A DNA stretch of 64,000 bases from Vibrio astriarenae (GTDB taxonomy: Bacteria > Pseudomonadota > Gammaproteobacteria > Enterobacterales > Vibrionaceae): assembly GCF_010587385.1 (NCBI RefSeq), contig NZ_CP047475.1, positions 496,001 through 560,000 of the forward strand, read 5' to 3'. How positions within the stretch are numbered: the stretch's first letter is position 1; every line of letters begins with the position of its first letter. The notes below the pieces were generated by a model. That model saw only the letters and a program-made list of their open reading frames with translations. It made no database searches and had not been told where the DNA came from. A program made the translations under genes and the position numbers. Shown piece by piece: positions 23,126-31,863 of this stretch.

Positions 23126-23161
23126 TTCTCAACTGAATTAGTTTAGCTATATAGCTTTTTG

Positions 23162-23187
23162 AAACCCTCGCTCCGGCGAGGGTTTTT
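23162..23187 (+). terminator. Rho-independent terminator of eno
   Basis: The stem AAACCCTCGC / GCGAGGGTTT around a TCCG loop, with T residues at its end. This is a strong terminator about 36 bases after the eno stop. Confidence 0.92.
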
Positions 23188-23216
23188 GTCTATAAGGGGT
23201 TGCCAAAGAAAGAACA

Positions 23217-23334
23217 ATGAGCCGTTCTGACCGTGTTGCTGCTATACCTAAAAGAAAGCAACCAGCTAATCCGTATCGAGGAAGCTCTAGGTGAGCGCGC
23301 TCCTTACAACGGTCTTAAAGAAGTTAAAGGCTAA
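23217..23334 (+). pseudogene. duplicated, frame-broken 3' fragment of eno
   Basis: This stretch repeats the end of eno: 24 bases identical to those starting at 23015, then a replacement in which 5 bases (aagta) become 18 (gctatacctaaaagaaag), then 70-odd bases identical to the eno end. The net gain of 13 bases breaks the frame, so the copy cannot encode the enolase C terminus from its ATG. The last codons differ: the second copy would end at Lys-Gly-stop rather than Lys-Gly-Gln-Ala-stop. It has no start of its own and looks like the remains of a duplication or an excised element. Confidence 0.85.
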
Positions 23335-23374
23335 GTTTAATTCTTAACTGAATTAGTTTAGCTATATAGCTTTG

Positions 23375-23399
23375 AAACCCTCGCTCCGGCGGGTTTTTT
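23375..23399 (+). terminator. second, imperfect copy of the eno terminator
   Basis: It corresponds to the terminator at 23162-23187 but has lost two bases from the right arm (GCGGGTTT instead of GCGAGGGTTT). The stem therefore carries a bulge. A run of six T residues follows, so it may still function. Confidence 0.6.
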
Positions 23400-23548
23400 G
23401 TTTATCTGGGGATATTTTAATTTTCTATAACCAAACCTTCTAACTAATCTCCATTCCTTCTTTGTGAACCACCTCGTAACCTGTAGGGTTATTTGTCTCA
23501 ATTTTAATAATCAAATAAATTAATCGTCAGCAATAAAAAGGAATGACA

Positions 23549-24922
23549 ATGTCTGTAGCAGTGGTAGCAAATTTAGTGGTATTTGCAGCGCTACTTTTCT
23601 TCTTGAACATTCAACAAAGAAAAGGGGCAACGCTCTCTCGCCAAGTGTTAATTGGTTTAATTTTCGGTAGTGGTTTTGGCCTCATCCTTCAACTTGTTTA
23701 TGGTGAAGGACATGCCGCTATTGGAGCAAGTCTAGACTGGATAAACGTAGTAGGCCGCGGTTATGTTGGCTTACTGCAGATGATCATCATGCCATTGGTG
23801 CTGGTATCGATGTTTGCCGCGGTGGTGAAGCTAGAAAATTCGGCTTCTTTAGGCAAAATTAGTGGCCTATCCATTTCGATATTGCTGGTAACGACTATGA
23901 TCTCGGCGCTTATTGGTATTGCCGTGACGCAAGGCTTTGGTCTTTCTGCTGAGGGGTTAACGGAGGGGGCTCGCGAAACGGCACGTCTTAGTGCACTTGA
24001 AGGTCGTATGGACCGCGTGAGCGATCTGACCATCCCGCAGATGTTGATTAGCTTTATCCCAACCAACCCATTTGCTGATCTCACTGGCGCTCGCTCGACG
24101 TCGATTATTGCCGTGGTGATCTTCGGTATTCTTTCAGGTATTGCTGCTCGCAAGGTGATGGTAGAGAAGCAAGAGCTTGAGGCGCCAATCCGCACTTTCG
24201 TTGAAGCGATTCAATCCGTTGTGATGCGCTTAGTGAAAATGATCATGGCGCTAACACCTTATGGTATTGCAGCACTGATGGCGCGCGTAGTGGCCACCTC
24301 AAGTGCCGCGGATATCTTGAATTTATTGGGCTTTATCGTGGCTTCTTACGTGGCGATAGCACTGATGTTTGTGGTTCACGGATTACTTGTATCACTGGTT
24401 GGTGTTAGTCCGAAAGAGTACTTTAAGAAAATCTGGCCTGTACTGACGTTTGCATTTACTTCACGCAGCTCAGCAGCCACGATTCCACTGAACGTAGAAA
24501 CTCAGATTACCAAGCTAAAAGTACCACCTGCGATCGCTAACCTTTCAGCGTCATTTGGTGCAACGATTGGTCAAAATGGTTGTGCGGGTATCTATCCTGC
24601 AATGCTGGCTGTGATGGTTGCTCCAACGGTGGGTATCAACCCAATGGACATCAATTTTATTTTGTCATTAGTGGCTATCATCACCATTAGCTCATTTGGT
24701 ATTGCTGGTGTTGGTGGCGGAGCAACCTTTGCTGCGCTGATTGTGCTGCCAGCAATGGGGCTACCAGTGACCATCGCTGCGCTGCTTATCTCGATTGAGC
24801 CTTTGATTGATATGGCGCGCACAGCGTTGAATGTATCAGGTGCAATGACAGCAGGTACGATTACTAGCCGTTTGATGAAAGATAAACAGCCGGAAGAAGA
24901 GCTCACGGAACAGCAAGCTTAA
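23549..24922 (+). CDS. tcyP: sodium/proton-coupled L-cystine transporter TcyP (YdjN), DAACS family
   Basis: A 457-residue carrier with eight or more hydrophobic helices. The DAACS re-entrant loop motif is TSRSSAATIPLNVE, followed by NLSASFGATIGQNGCAG and the substrate-binding helix with PLIDMARTALNVSGA. The serine-rich loop, and GQNGCAG in place of the NMDGT of glutamate carriers, is typical of the YdjN/TcyP cystine branch. I start at the ATG at 23549, which lies 6 bases from AAAAGGA; the ATG at 23543 is too close to it. Substrate is inferred from the family. Confidence 0.88.
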   Translation: MSVAVVANLVVFAALLFFLNIQQRKGATLSRQVLIGLIFGSGFGLILQLVYGEGHAAIGASLDWINVVGRGYVGLLQMIIMPLVLVSMFAAVVKLENSASLGKISGLSISILLVTTMISALIGIAVTQGFGLSAEGLTEGARETARLSALEGRMDRVSDLTIPQMLISFIPTNPFADLTGARSTSIIAVVIFGILSGIAARKVMVEKQELEAPIRTFVEAIQSVVMRLVKMIMALTPYGIAALMARVVATSSAADILNLLGFIVASYVAIALMFVVHGLLVSLVGVSPKEYFKKIWPVLTFAFTSRSSAATIPLNVETQITKLKVPPAIANLSASFGATIGQNGCAGIYPAMLAVMVAPTVGINPMDINFILSLVAIITISSFGIAGVGGGATFAALIVLPAMGLPVTIAALLISIEPLIDMARTALNVSGAMTAGTITSRLMKDKQPEEELTEQQA

Positions 24923-24940
24923 TTAAACCGACTTTTATAG

Positions 24941-24966
24941 AGAGCCAGTATTACGCTGGCTCTTTT
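24941..24966. terminator. bidirectional terminator between tcyP and cca, overlapping the end of cca
   Basis: The 8-base stem AGAGCCAG / CTGGCTCT closes a 7-base loop and is followed by TTTT on the plus strand and by CTATAAAA on the minus strand. The loop contains the cca stop codon (24951-24953), so the last codons of cca form part of the stem. Confidence 0.75.
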
Positions 24967-26174
24967 GCTTTCTGTATTGCTAAGGTTCGTCTTTTCTCCA
25001 GCTCATCTCGAATCTCTGCACCTTTGCAACCATCGGCAATCACCTGCTGCACGTCGACGGCCAAAGCGGCTTGATAAGCGCTCTCAAATAGCGTTTTCTG
25101 CGGGTATTCGATCTCTTCAAATCCTGTCCTTCCTCGACTGTCTGCCATGCAGCACAGCAGAATGTCTTCAAGCCTTTCCGGTTTGCGCCAAACATCGAAC
25201 TTATTGAGGATCTTGAGTATGGTGGCGGGCTTGAGTTCAGCGGCACGGTGAATGATTGAGTGCTGTTCACACACCATTAAGGCCAGGTCTCGAAACTCAT
25301 TGGGTACACGAACGCGATCACACAATTGCTTAATCAACTTAAGACCTGTATGGCAGTGCATTTTATGGCTAGGCCACTGTGATTGTGGTGTGATTCCTTT
25401 ACCGAGATCATGCACTTGTGAAGCAAAGCGAACAGGCGATGACTGACTGAGCTTGGCTGCCTGCTCAGCAACCATCAATGTATGGATACCGGTATCTATC
25501 TCTGGGTGCCACTGCTCCGGTTGTGGGACGCCAAATAAGGCATCAATCTCTGGAAGTACCACCTCCAACGCGTTGCATTGACGCAACACAGAAAGAAAGA
25601 CTTGTGGGTTATTGGTGGTGAGTGACTTGTGCCACTCCTGCCAGACTCGCTCTGGTGTTAGGTGCTCCAATTCGCCAGAAGCGCTAATCTGTTGCATTAA
25701 CGCCATTGTTTCATCGGCAACGGTAAAGCCAAGATGAGCCAGTTTGGCAGCAAATCTTGCGACTCGCAGAACACGTAAGGGGTCTTCAACAAAGGCGCCT
25801 GAAACATGGCGCAGCACACGGTCTTGGATATCTTGCTGTCCATTGTATGGGTCATAAAGTGTGCCTGACTCGTCTTGCGCCATCGCGTTTATGGTTAGAT
25901 CGCGACGTAATAGGTCATCTTCTAAGGTCACGGTTTGGTCAAAATGACACTCAAATCCGGTATAGCCAACGCCAGATTTACGCTCTGTGCGCGCCAATGC
26001 ATGCTCTTGTTTCGTTTTAGGGTGCAAGAACACAGGGAAATCTTTTCCTACCGCAGTGTAACCGAGTTTCATCATCTCTTCGGGAGTACTGCCGACCACC
26101 ACCCAGTCTTTATCGTAGACAGAAAGGTCGAGGAGTTGGTCACGAACTGCTCCACCAACAAGATATATTTTCAC
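24951..26174 (-). CDS. cca: multifunctional CCA protein (tRNA nucleotidyltransferase)
   Basis: A 407-residue class II CCA-adding enzyme with a C-terminal HD domain. The nucleotidyltransferase signature [11 protein letters not shown] is at residues 5-15, and the metal-binding DKD of [10 protein letters not shown] follows. [10 protein letters not shown] and the neck [17 protein letters not shown] are intact. The HD motif is in QVHDLGKG, giving the phosphohydrolase activity seen in the E. coli enzyme. It repairs and completes tRNA 3' ends. It is monocistronic on the minus strand and divergent from exeA. Confidence 0.97.
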   Translation of the reverse strand: MKIYLVGGAVRDQLLDLSVYDKDWVVVGSTPEEMMKLGYTAVGKDFPVFLHPKTKQEHALARTERKSGVGYTGFECHFDQTVTLEDDLLRRDLTINAMAQDESGTLYDPYNGQQDIQDRVLRHVSGAFVEDPLRVLRVARFAAKLAHLGFTVADETMALMQQISASGELEHLTPERVWQEWHKSLTTNNPQVFLSVLRQCNALEVVLPEIDALFGVPQPEQWHPEIDTGIHTLMVAEQAAKLSQSSPVRFASQVHDLGKGITPQSQWPSHKMHCHTGLKLIKQLCDRVRVPNEFRDLALMVCEQHSIIHRAAELKPATILKILNKFDVWRKPERLEDILLCCMADSRGRTGFEEIEYPQKTLFESAYQAALAVDVQQVIADGCKGAEIRDELEKRRTLAIQKAKEPA

Positions 26175-26262
26175 AATGTCCCCTTATAATGATGCTTCAA
26201 CGTTGGCGCTGACGATAACTAATGGTACTTTTCTTAGTTGACGAATGATAGGGAGTGAAGGG

Positions 26263-27873
26263 ATGTATAAAGATTATTTTGGCTTTTCGGAGTGGCCGTT
26301 CTCCATTGTTCCCAATTCCCGCTACCTCTATCTTAGTCAGCGTCACCAGGAGGCCATTTCATATTTAAAATCTGGCCTTACGTCCGGTGGTGGAATGGCC
26401 ATGTTGACCGGTGAGGTGGGGACAGGCAAAACCACCGTTGCCAAATCGATGCTGGCTAACCTAGATGAATTTACCAAGGCTGGTCTCATTCTCAACCCTA
26501 CCTTCTCATCAATAGAGCTTCTGCAAGCGGTCTGTGATGAATATGCGATCGAATATACGGCTAATTCGACCCTCAAAGACCTGTCACAGGCGATTCACCA
26601 CTATTTGATGGATAACCATGCTCAGGGCATTCAGACGCTTCTGGTGATTGACGAGGCGCAGCATCTTGCCCCCGATGTGCTTGAGCAACTAAGACTGATT
26701 ACCAACCTGGAAACTGAGAGCCAAAAATTACTCAAAGTCTTACTTGTCGGTCAGCCAGAGCTGCAGCAAAAATTACAGTGGCCACAACTGCGTCAGTTAG
26801 CGCAGCGTATTACAGGGCGTTATCACTTGCTGCCACTAGATACCAAGGAAACGGGTGCCTATATTCATTTTCGTCTTGCTACCGCAGGTGGCTCCGTTGA
26901 GTTGTTCTCGAAAAAAATGATCGCGGTGATCACCCGTTACACGCAGGGGATCCCGCGCCTGATCAATCTCGTGTGTGATGAAAGCCTAAAACGAGCGCAT
27001 CAGTCAGGCATGCCGTCACTCACTGTCGCGTTAGTGACCCAATCTTGTGAATTCGTGATGGCGTATCAAATGCCGCATTCGAATGTCGAAACGACGCCTG
27101 AGTCTGCTAGCCATGGCTGGAAGTATGTTGCTGCATTGCTGCTGGGGCTTGGAGTAACCTACACCACACTACCGCAGATAGAGCAGGGGACTCACACTGT
27201 GTTGAATCGATTCATTCCAGTAAAAGAGCAAGTCGCACAGGTAGAGGTGATAGAGCATGTTGCATTGGCGAGTGAAGCCAAACGCGTGCTCAATCATGGG
27301 CTCACTGCGGAAGGGGCTCTGCGAGATCTCTATCGTACATGGGGGTATCGAGCCTCAATGTTCGATACCCTGTGTTTGGAAGGGACAGACTCATCGGTGA
27401 GCTGCCGAATGACTCACGGTGCAATGGAAGAGGTTATCGATCTCAACATGCCGGTGGCTTTAACACTGAGCCTCGACGGTCAGTCGCGTTTTGCCGTACT
27501 TAACCGTTTAACGCCGGACTCTTTTTCACTGCTTGTTGGGGATAACGAGTTAACCTTACCGTTGGAGTGGCTCGCGCAAATTTGGACTGGAGAATACCGT
27601 TATCTTTGGATCAATCAATTTGACCAAACCCTGCGAATGGGGATGCAAGGGAGAGAGGTGGAAACGCTAAATAGGAAACTCGCCTTGGTGTTTGGTGAAC
27701 CTGTAGAGAACAAATCGGTCTTTGATGAGAGCCTCAAGCATCGTGTGGAGGCGTTCCAACGCTGGCAAGGGATGACGGTTGATGGCATTGCAGGCGAGCA
27801 AACACTCACGCGTTTAGACTTAATGACACAAACCCAAGCCCCAGCTCTGATCACAACCTCGGAGGTGATGTAA
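26263..27873 (+). CDS. exeA: type II secretion accessory ATPase ExeA/GspA
   Basis: A 536-residue AAA ATPase. The P-loop GEVGTGKTT is at residues 50-58 and Walker B LLVIDEAQH at about 126-134. A single transmembrane helix lies near 286-303. The C-terminal periplasmic part ends in a peptidoglycan-binding domain (about 455-525, VFDESLKHRVEAFQRWQGM). In Aeromonas, ExeA with ExeB binds peptidoglycan and helps place the ExeD secretin in the outer membrane. I start at the ATG at 26263, after AGGGAG, which gives the family N terminus MYKDYFGF. The stop abuts the exeB ATG. Confidence 0.9.
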   Translation: MYKDYFGFSEWPFSIVPNSRYLYLSQRHQEAISYLKSGLTSGGGMAMLTGEVGTGKTTVAKSMLANLDEFTKAGLILNPTFSSIELLQAVCDEYAIEYTANSTLKDLSQAIHHYLMDNHAQGIQTLLVIDEAQHLAPDVLEQLRLITNLETESQKLLKVLLVGQPELQQKLQWPQLRQLAQRITGRYHLLPLDTKETGAYIHFRLATAGGSVELFSKKMIAVITRYTQGIPRLINLVCDESLKRAHQSGMPSLTVALVTQSCEFVMAYQMPHSNVETTPESASHGWKYVAALLLGLGVTYTTLPQIEQGTHTVLNRFIPVKEQVAQVEVIEHVALASEAKRVLNHGLTAEGALRDLYRTWGYRASMFDTLCLEGTDSSVSCRMTHGAMEEVIDLNMPVALTLSLDGQSRFAVLNRLTPDSFSLLVGDNELTLPLEWLAQIWTGEYRYLWINQFDQTLRMGMQGREVETLNRKLALVFGEPVENKSVFDESLKHRVEAFQRWQGMTVDGIAGEQTLTRLDLMTQTQAPALITTSEVM

Positions 27874-28707
27874 ATGTCTCAAGTACTTAGTGCTCTGAAA
27901 CGATCAGAGCAAGCTCATCAGACACAAGCCCAACCGCAGTTTTATGCCTCGGCTCAATCATCTCAAGTGACATCGACGTTCTCATGGTCGACAGCAATGT
28001 TTGCATTGTGTGTTCCTACACTGTGCAGCGTCGCCTATTTTGGCGCGCAGTATTATAAGGACTATCTATCTCAATCGGACTGGCAGCCAGAAGTGATACA
28101 GCAGGTAGAGCGTGTAGAAGCCTCCTATACCCTGACCCAAGTGACCCCGCTACAGCCTCTGGTCGCTGTGCCGAAAAAACACATGGTTGCGCAGGCAAAC
28201 ACGGAATCATACTCCCTTCTGCCATCGAATGACCCTGTGACTAAGACTTTCGAAAGTAGGACGCTTGAAACGAAGGCTCCTGAAACAAAGACACCTGAAA
28301 TCGTGGCAGAAAGGCCTAAAGCAAACGTCAATCAAGCTCAACAAGACGACCCGCTCTCTAACCTTGATTTCAGTCAGCTATCGCCCGAAATTGCCCGGCG
28401 ACTGCAAGCTGCAATGTCAAATCAAGAAGAGTCTAAGCAGCCCATCAGCTCATCGACATCTGAGGTGGTTAGGTTTGAGCAGAACAGCAACCAATATCAG
28501 GGCCGTCTACCTGCCATGAACTTTCAAACTCATGTTTATGCGCGAGCAGAAGACAAGCGTTGGGTAAAAATCAACGATGTGGAGTATATGCAGGGGGATG
28601 TGTTGGGCAGTGGGGCCGTGCTTGAAACGATAGAGCCTCAAGCTTGTATTATCGCGTTTGAGGGGGAGCGACTGCGTATTCCCGCGCTGTATGATTGGAA
28701 AGGGTAA
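27874..28707 (+). CDS. exeB: type II secretion accessory protein ExeB/GspB
   Basis: A 277-residue single-pass protein. The short cytoplasmic start MSQVLSALKRSEQ is followed by one transmembrane helix at about 38-58, and then a long low-complexity linker rich in Thr, Glu, Lys and Pro. A conserved C-terminal GspB/PulB domain follows, in which the visible blocks are FQTHVYARAEDKRWVKIND and ERLRIPALYDWKG. It is thought to form an inner-membrane complex with ExeA. It begins at the base after the exeA stop. The main type II secretion operon is not in this window. Confidence 0.88.
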   Translation: MSQVLSALKRSEQAHQTQAQPQFYASAQSSQVTSTFSWSTAMFALCVPTLCSVAYFGAQYYKDYLSQSDWQPEVIQQVERVEASYTLTQVTPLQPLVAVPKKHMVAQANTESYSLLPSNDPVTKTFESRTLETKAPETKTPEIVAERPKANVNQAQQDDPLSNLDFSQLSPEIARRLQAAMSNQEESKQPISSSTSEVVRFEQNSNQYQGRLPAMNFQTHVYARAEDKRWVKINDVEYMQGDVLGSGAVLETIEPQACIIAFEGERLRIPALYDWKG

Positions 28708-28714
28708 TTGAGGT

Positions 28715-28747
28715 AAAAAAATGGTCGCAATTGAGCGACCATTTTTT
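28715..28747. terminator. bidirectional terminator after exeB
   Basis: The stem ATGGTCGC / GCGACCAT (8 pairs, loop AATTGA) is extended by an A run on the left that can pair with the T run on the right. It serves exeB and the convergent SH3-domain gene. Confidence 0.88.
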
Positions 28748-28758
28748 ACGAAATGAGA

Positions 28759-29370
28759 TTACGCCCAGCCGTTAGGAGACTTTTTGCGGCGAGGGATAAT
28801 ATGCGGCAAGATAAGACCAAATAGTAGACCTAAACCAGCCACACCACCGCCATACATAAAGTACTTCAATAGCAAGTCTTCTTTCTGCGTATCGAGTCTC
28901 GCTCGAAGTTCACGGATCTCGGTTTGAGATGTAGTGAGCTGATGATTAAGTTCAGTGTTAGTTTCTTCAAGTTCTGATAGCTGTTGATTTCGCGTCTCGA
29001 GAGAATTAACCAGGCCTGATTTTTCACTGTCCGCGGTAGATTGCGCGTTAGCCAGCGCCTTTCTAGCATCCGCTAGTTCTTTCTCAACCTTAGGTAGGCG
29101 AACCGCCATGCTTTGCTGTTTGCTAACAAACTTGCTCTCTACCCAGCCTTTACGACCACGGCTGTCAACGACTTCACTGTAGCCCGCTGCACGGTCTGTG
29201 TTGACGAGTTGGACTTTGTCACCAGCATTGATGCTACCAATAATTCGGAACTGTGTACCAGGGCCAGAGTGCATGTAAGTAAACAGTTTATCTGCGATGT
29301 AGTGGTCTTGAGCGAAAGCTGTAGAAATTGACGTTACAGCTAGCAAAACCAGATAGATCAGCTTTTTCAC
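28759..29370 (-). CDS. SH3-domain, coiled-coil membrane protein (TIGR04211/YgiM type)
   Basis: A 203-residue protein with a signal peptide (KKLIYLVLLAVTSISTAFA), a bacterial SH3 domain (about 25-85, with YMHSGPGTQFRIIG and GRKGWVESKFVS), a coiled coil (about 90-165) and a C-terminal transmembrane helix (about 170-190) ending in a basic tail. This matches E. coli YgiM, of uncertain function, possibly in envelope or signalling roles. I chose the GTG at 29370 (minus strand) because it follows GAAAGGA and gives a proper signal peptide; upstream in-frame sequence is not hydrophobic in that way. It lies downstream of the pit transporter but is separated from it by a hairpin. Confidence 0.85.
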   Translation of the reverse strand: MKKLIYLVLLAVTSISTAFAQDHYIADKLFTYMHSGPGTQFRIIGSINAGDKVQLVNTDRAAGYSEVVDSRGRKGWVESKFVSKQQSMAVRLPKVEKELADARKALANAQSTADSEKSGLVNSLETRNQQLSELEETNTELNHQLTTSQTEIRELRARLDTQKEDLLLKYFMYGGGVAGLGLLFGLILPHIIPRRKKSPNGWA

Positions 29371-29500
29371 GGGTAATCCTTTCAATAGAGGTTTGTCTGT
29401 CAAATGGCTACGAGTTTGCGGTGGCGGTTTCGAGTCTAAATAAGACAGAACGATAAAACTGAGGAGATAGTAAGAATTTTCAAGCCTCGGTGCAACAAAG

Positions 29501-29521
29501 AAGGGAGGCAAAGCCTCCCTT
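29501..29521 (-). terminator. candidate terminator downstream of the PiT transporter gene
   Basis: The perfect 9-base stem AAGGGAGGC / GCCTCCCTT closes an AAA loop. Read on the minus strand it is followed by CTTTG, a poor T run. It lies between the end of the pit gene (29597) and the SH3-protein gene start. Confidence 0.5.
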
Positions 29522-29596
29522 AATGTGCGTTTGAGTCAATAATGACATTGTCTTAACTTGACTCTGACTTTTCGTTTGAATTTGAATCGGTCGAGT

Positions 29597-30856
29597 TTAC
29601 GCGAATACTGCTTGCATAGCGTGGAAAAAGACAACCGCTAGCAGTGCACCCGCAGGCAGCGTTACAATCCAAGAGGCGATGATATTACGCACGACACCAA
29701 GATTCAGAGCAGCAATGCCACGTGCAAAACCAACCCCTAACACAGCACCAACAAGCGTTTGTGTTGTTGAGATAGGTAGACCTGTACCTGATGCAAGTAC
29801 TACCGTTGAAGCGGTTGCTAACTGAGCCGCAAAACCACGGCTTGGAGTTAGCTCAGTGATACCAGTACCGACAGTCGCCATTACCTTGTGACCAAGCGTC
29901 GCTAGGCCGACAACAATACCAATACCACCCAGCGGAAGAATCCACCAAGCAATGCGGCTTTTCTCTGTGATTTCACCCATGTGTTCAACCGTAGAAACAA
30001 CGGCCGATAGAGGACCAATAGCATTAGCAACGTCATTTGAGCCGTGTGCGAATGCCATTGCACACGCTGTGATAACCATGAGTACAGAGAAGATGCCTTC
30101 AACGCCCGCGAAGCTATGGTCGTCTTCACGATCAGCAAACTTCTTCTGGATGTATAGGTAACCACCGGCCATAACTAAAGTCGAAACAGCGATTGCCGCG
30201 ATCCACGCTTCACCAGTCGATAGGTGCAGGCCAATGTGCTTTAGGCCCTTCTTAATCGTTACCAGTGCAATCACGATAGTCGTGATAAACATGTACACAG
30301 GAACAAATCGCTTAGCGTTTAGTAGAGGACGCTCGGTATCGAAGATCAGGCGCTGGGCGCTGACAAAGATAACGTAAGCGAAGAAACCGGAAATAACAGG
30401 AGTAATGATCCAGCTACCCACAATACCTTTTACACTACCCCAGTCCACAGCTTCAGTGCCCACAGACACACAAGCGAAACCAATGATCGCACCGATGATG
30501 GAGTGTGTGGTTGATACCGGCCAGCCCATGAAAGAGGCGAGTATTAGCCAAGTACCTGCGGCTAATAGTGACGAGAGCATACCAAAGACGAGGACGTCGG
30601 GTTGTTCTGCAAAAAGAGCAGTATCAATGACACCACGACGAATCGTGTCAGTTACTTCACCACCAGCTAAATAAGCACCAGCAAACTCAAAAATCATCGC
30701 AATGATGATCGCCTGTTTGACAGTTAGTGCTTTTGAACCAACTGATGTGCCCATAGCGTTCGCTACGTCATTTGCACCAATACCGACTGCCATCATGAAA
30801 CCAAAGGCAGCAGCACAGAGGATTAGGATAGTACCGTAGTTAGCGAGGATATCCAT
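29597..30856 (-). CDS. inorganic phosphate transporter, PiT family
   Basis: A 419-residue carrier with about ten hydrophobic helices. The two PHO4 signature halves are GIGANDVANAMGT (N-terminal) and FAHGSNDVANAIGP (C-terminal), arranged as an inverted repeat. It takes up phosphate with a proton or cation. I chose the start at 30856 because it gives MDILANYGTILI; the frame extends 17 codons further without support. The DUF47 gene lies 121 bases upstream on the same strand, the usual partner of PiT carriers. No Pho box is evident. Confidence 0.93.
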   Translation of the reverse strand: MDILANYGTILILCAAAFGFMMAVGIGANDVANAMGTSVGSKALTVKQAIIIAMIFEFAGAYLAGGEVTDTIRRGVIDTALFAEQPDVLVFGMLSSLLAAGTWLILASFMGWPVSTTHSIIGAIIGFACVSVGTEAVDWGSVKGIVGSWIITPVISGFFAYVIFVSAQRLIFDTERPLLNAKRFVPVYMFITTIVIALVTIKKGLKHIGLHLSTGEAWIAAIAVSTLVMAGGYLYIQKKFADREDDHSFAGVEGIFSVLMVITACAMAFAHGSNDVANAIGPLSAVVSTVEHMGEITEKSRIAWWILPLGGIGIVVGLATLGHKVMATVGTGITELTPSRGFAAQLATASTVVLASGTGLPISTTQTLVGAVLGVGFARGIAALNLGVVRNIIASWIVTLPAGALLAVVFFHAMQAVFA

Positions 30857-30977
30857 TGTATTACCTAGTTGTTTGTAACAAGCGGGACAGACAAAAAACG
30901 GGCGCAATAAATCGCGTCACTGCGATTGCATTAACCGATAATTGATTGACCTTCGTTACTCAGTTTTAGTTTCTGAA

Positions 30978-31658
30978 TTATGAACGAGAAAGCATTAGCT
31001 CAAGACGTGCTCCAACACGTTGAGCTTGGTCTGCGATTCCGCCCACCCATTCTAAAATCTTGTAAAGGAACATTACGTCGATCGGGCTGAGGCTATCTTC
31101 AAGAGCCATCAGTTGTTGGCGCAGCTCAATTTGCATTGAATCTGTGTCATCTTCGATCACGTCGAGTTGGTGAATCATCTCTGCAACGAGCGTTACCTCA
31201 CGGCCTTTAAAGCCTGTTTCTAGCAGTTCATCAAGCTCGTTAATCACTTTTTGAGCTTGGTTTGCGGCATCGAGACAGCGCTTCACATAAGCGATGAAGT
31301 TCTCTTGCAGAGGTTCTGGAATGACGAGCTGGCGACCGTAGACTCGGCCAGCGATATCTTTGGCTAGGTTTGCAAGTTTGTCTTGCTGAGTGAGCAGTTC
31401 AAGCATGTCAGTACGATCGACGGGCAAGAACAATCCGCGTGGTAATTTCAGACGAATTTCACGCTTTAGTACGTCAGCTTCTTTCTCTAAATGAGAGATC
31501 TGAGCACGAATTTCAGATGCTTTTTCCCAGTCACCCTTTGAAGAGACTTCAAAAAAGTTAACGAGGTGCGAACAACATTCGTTCACGCATACCACGTGAC
31601 GTTGCAAAGGCTTAATTGGGGACTTTGCAAATAACCCCATGATTGTATTTACTGGCAT
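30978..31658 (-). CDS. DUF47/TIGR00153 family PhoU-like protein (putative Pit accessory)
   Basis: A 226-residue, all-helical PhoU-like protein (YkaA/TIGR00153 family). The family blocks SPIKPLQRHVVCVNECC, DRTDMLELLTQQDKLANLAKDIAGRV and EDDTDSMQIELRQQL are visible. Members sit next to PiT phosphate transporters, as here, and are thought to regulate them; the molecular role is not established. The alternative start MGLFAKSP lies six codons in (31640) and is also plausible. It is probably cotranscribed with the downstream pit gene. Confidence 0.88.
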   Translation of the reverse strand: MPVNTIMGLFAKSPIKPLQRHVVCVNECCSHLVNFFEVSSKGDWEKASEIRAQISHLEKEADVLKREIRLKLPRGLFLPVDRTDMLELLTQQDKLANLAKDIAGRVYGRQLVIPEPLQENFIAYVKRCLDAANQAQKVINELDELLETGFKGREVTLVAEMIHQLDVIEDDTDSMQIELRQQLMALEDSLSPIDVMFLYKILEWVGGIADQAQRVGARLELMLSRS

Positions 31659-31863
31659 GGTTCTTCAACCTAATTGCTATAACCTAAAAAAAACATACAC
31701 CATAACGTGGTGAAATGTTGAACGATGGCTATAAAGGCGCGCATGTTAACCCATAAAATGCGACATTAAAACTGTTTTAGATCATCATTCTGGTGTTATT
31801 TCCTTCTTGCCGATCCCTCAGTTAAGCAATATGCTTCACCTATCTGTTTTAAAAGGTGGATAT

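Larger units (their letters stand above)
23217..23402 (+). repeat. second copy of the eno 3' end plus terminator (first copy 23015-23190)
   Basis: A direct tandem repeat, offset by about 202 bases. The similarity runs from coding sequence through the stop, the shared untranslated block AATTAGTTTAGCTATATAG, and the terminator, and fades in the sequence after the T run (tataagggg against tatctgggg). Differences are a short substitution in the coding part, a few C/T changes around the stop, and small deletions in the terminator region. The rest of the 423 bases between eno and tcyP (23403-23548) is AT-rich and shows only the tcyP ribosome-binding site. Confidence 0.88.

Noticed and set aside
23464..23480. 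CRP-like half site before tcyP (TGTGA followed by TCGTA)
   Set aside because: Only one half-site fits; the second matches 3 of 5 bases.
23761..24195. Long antisense frame inside tcyP
   Set aside because: Opposite-strand shadow of a hydrophobic transporter gene; no homology or start signal.
31659..31863. Pho box upstream of the DUF47-pit genes
   Set aside because: No tandem CTGTCAT-type repeats seen in either orientation.
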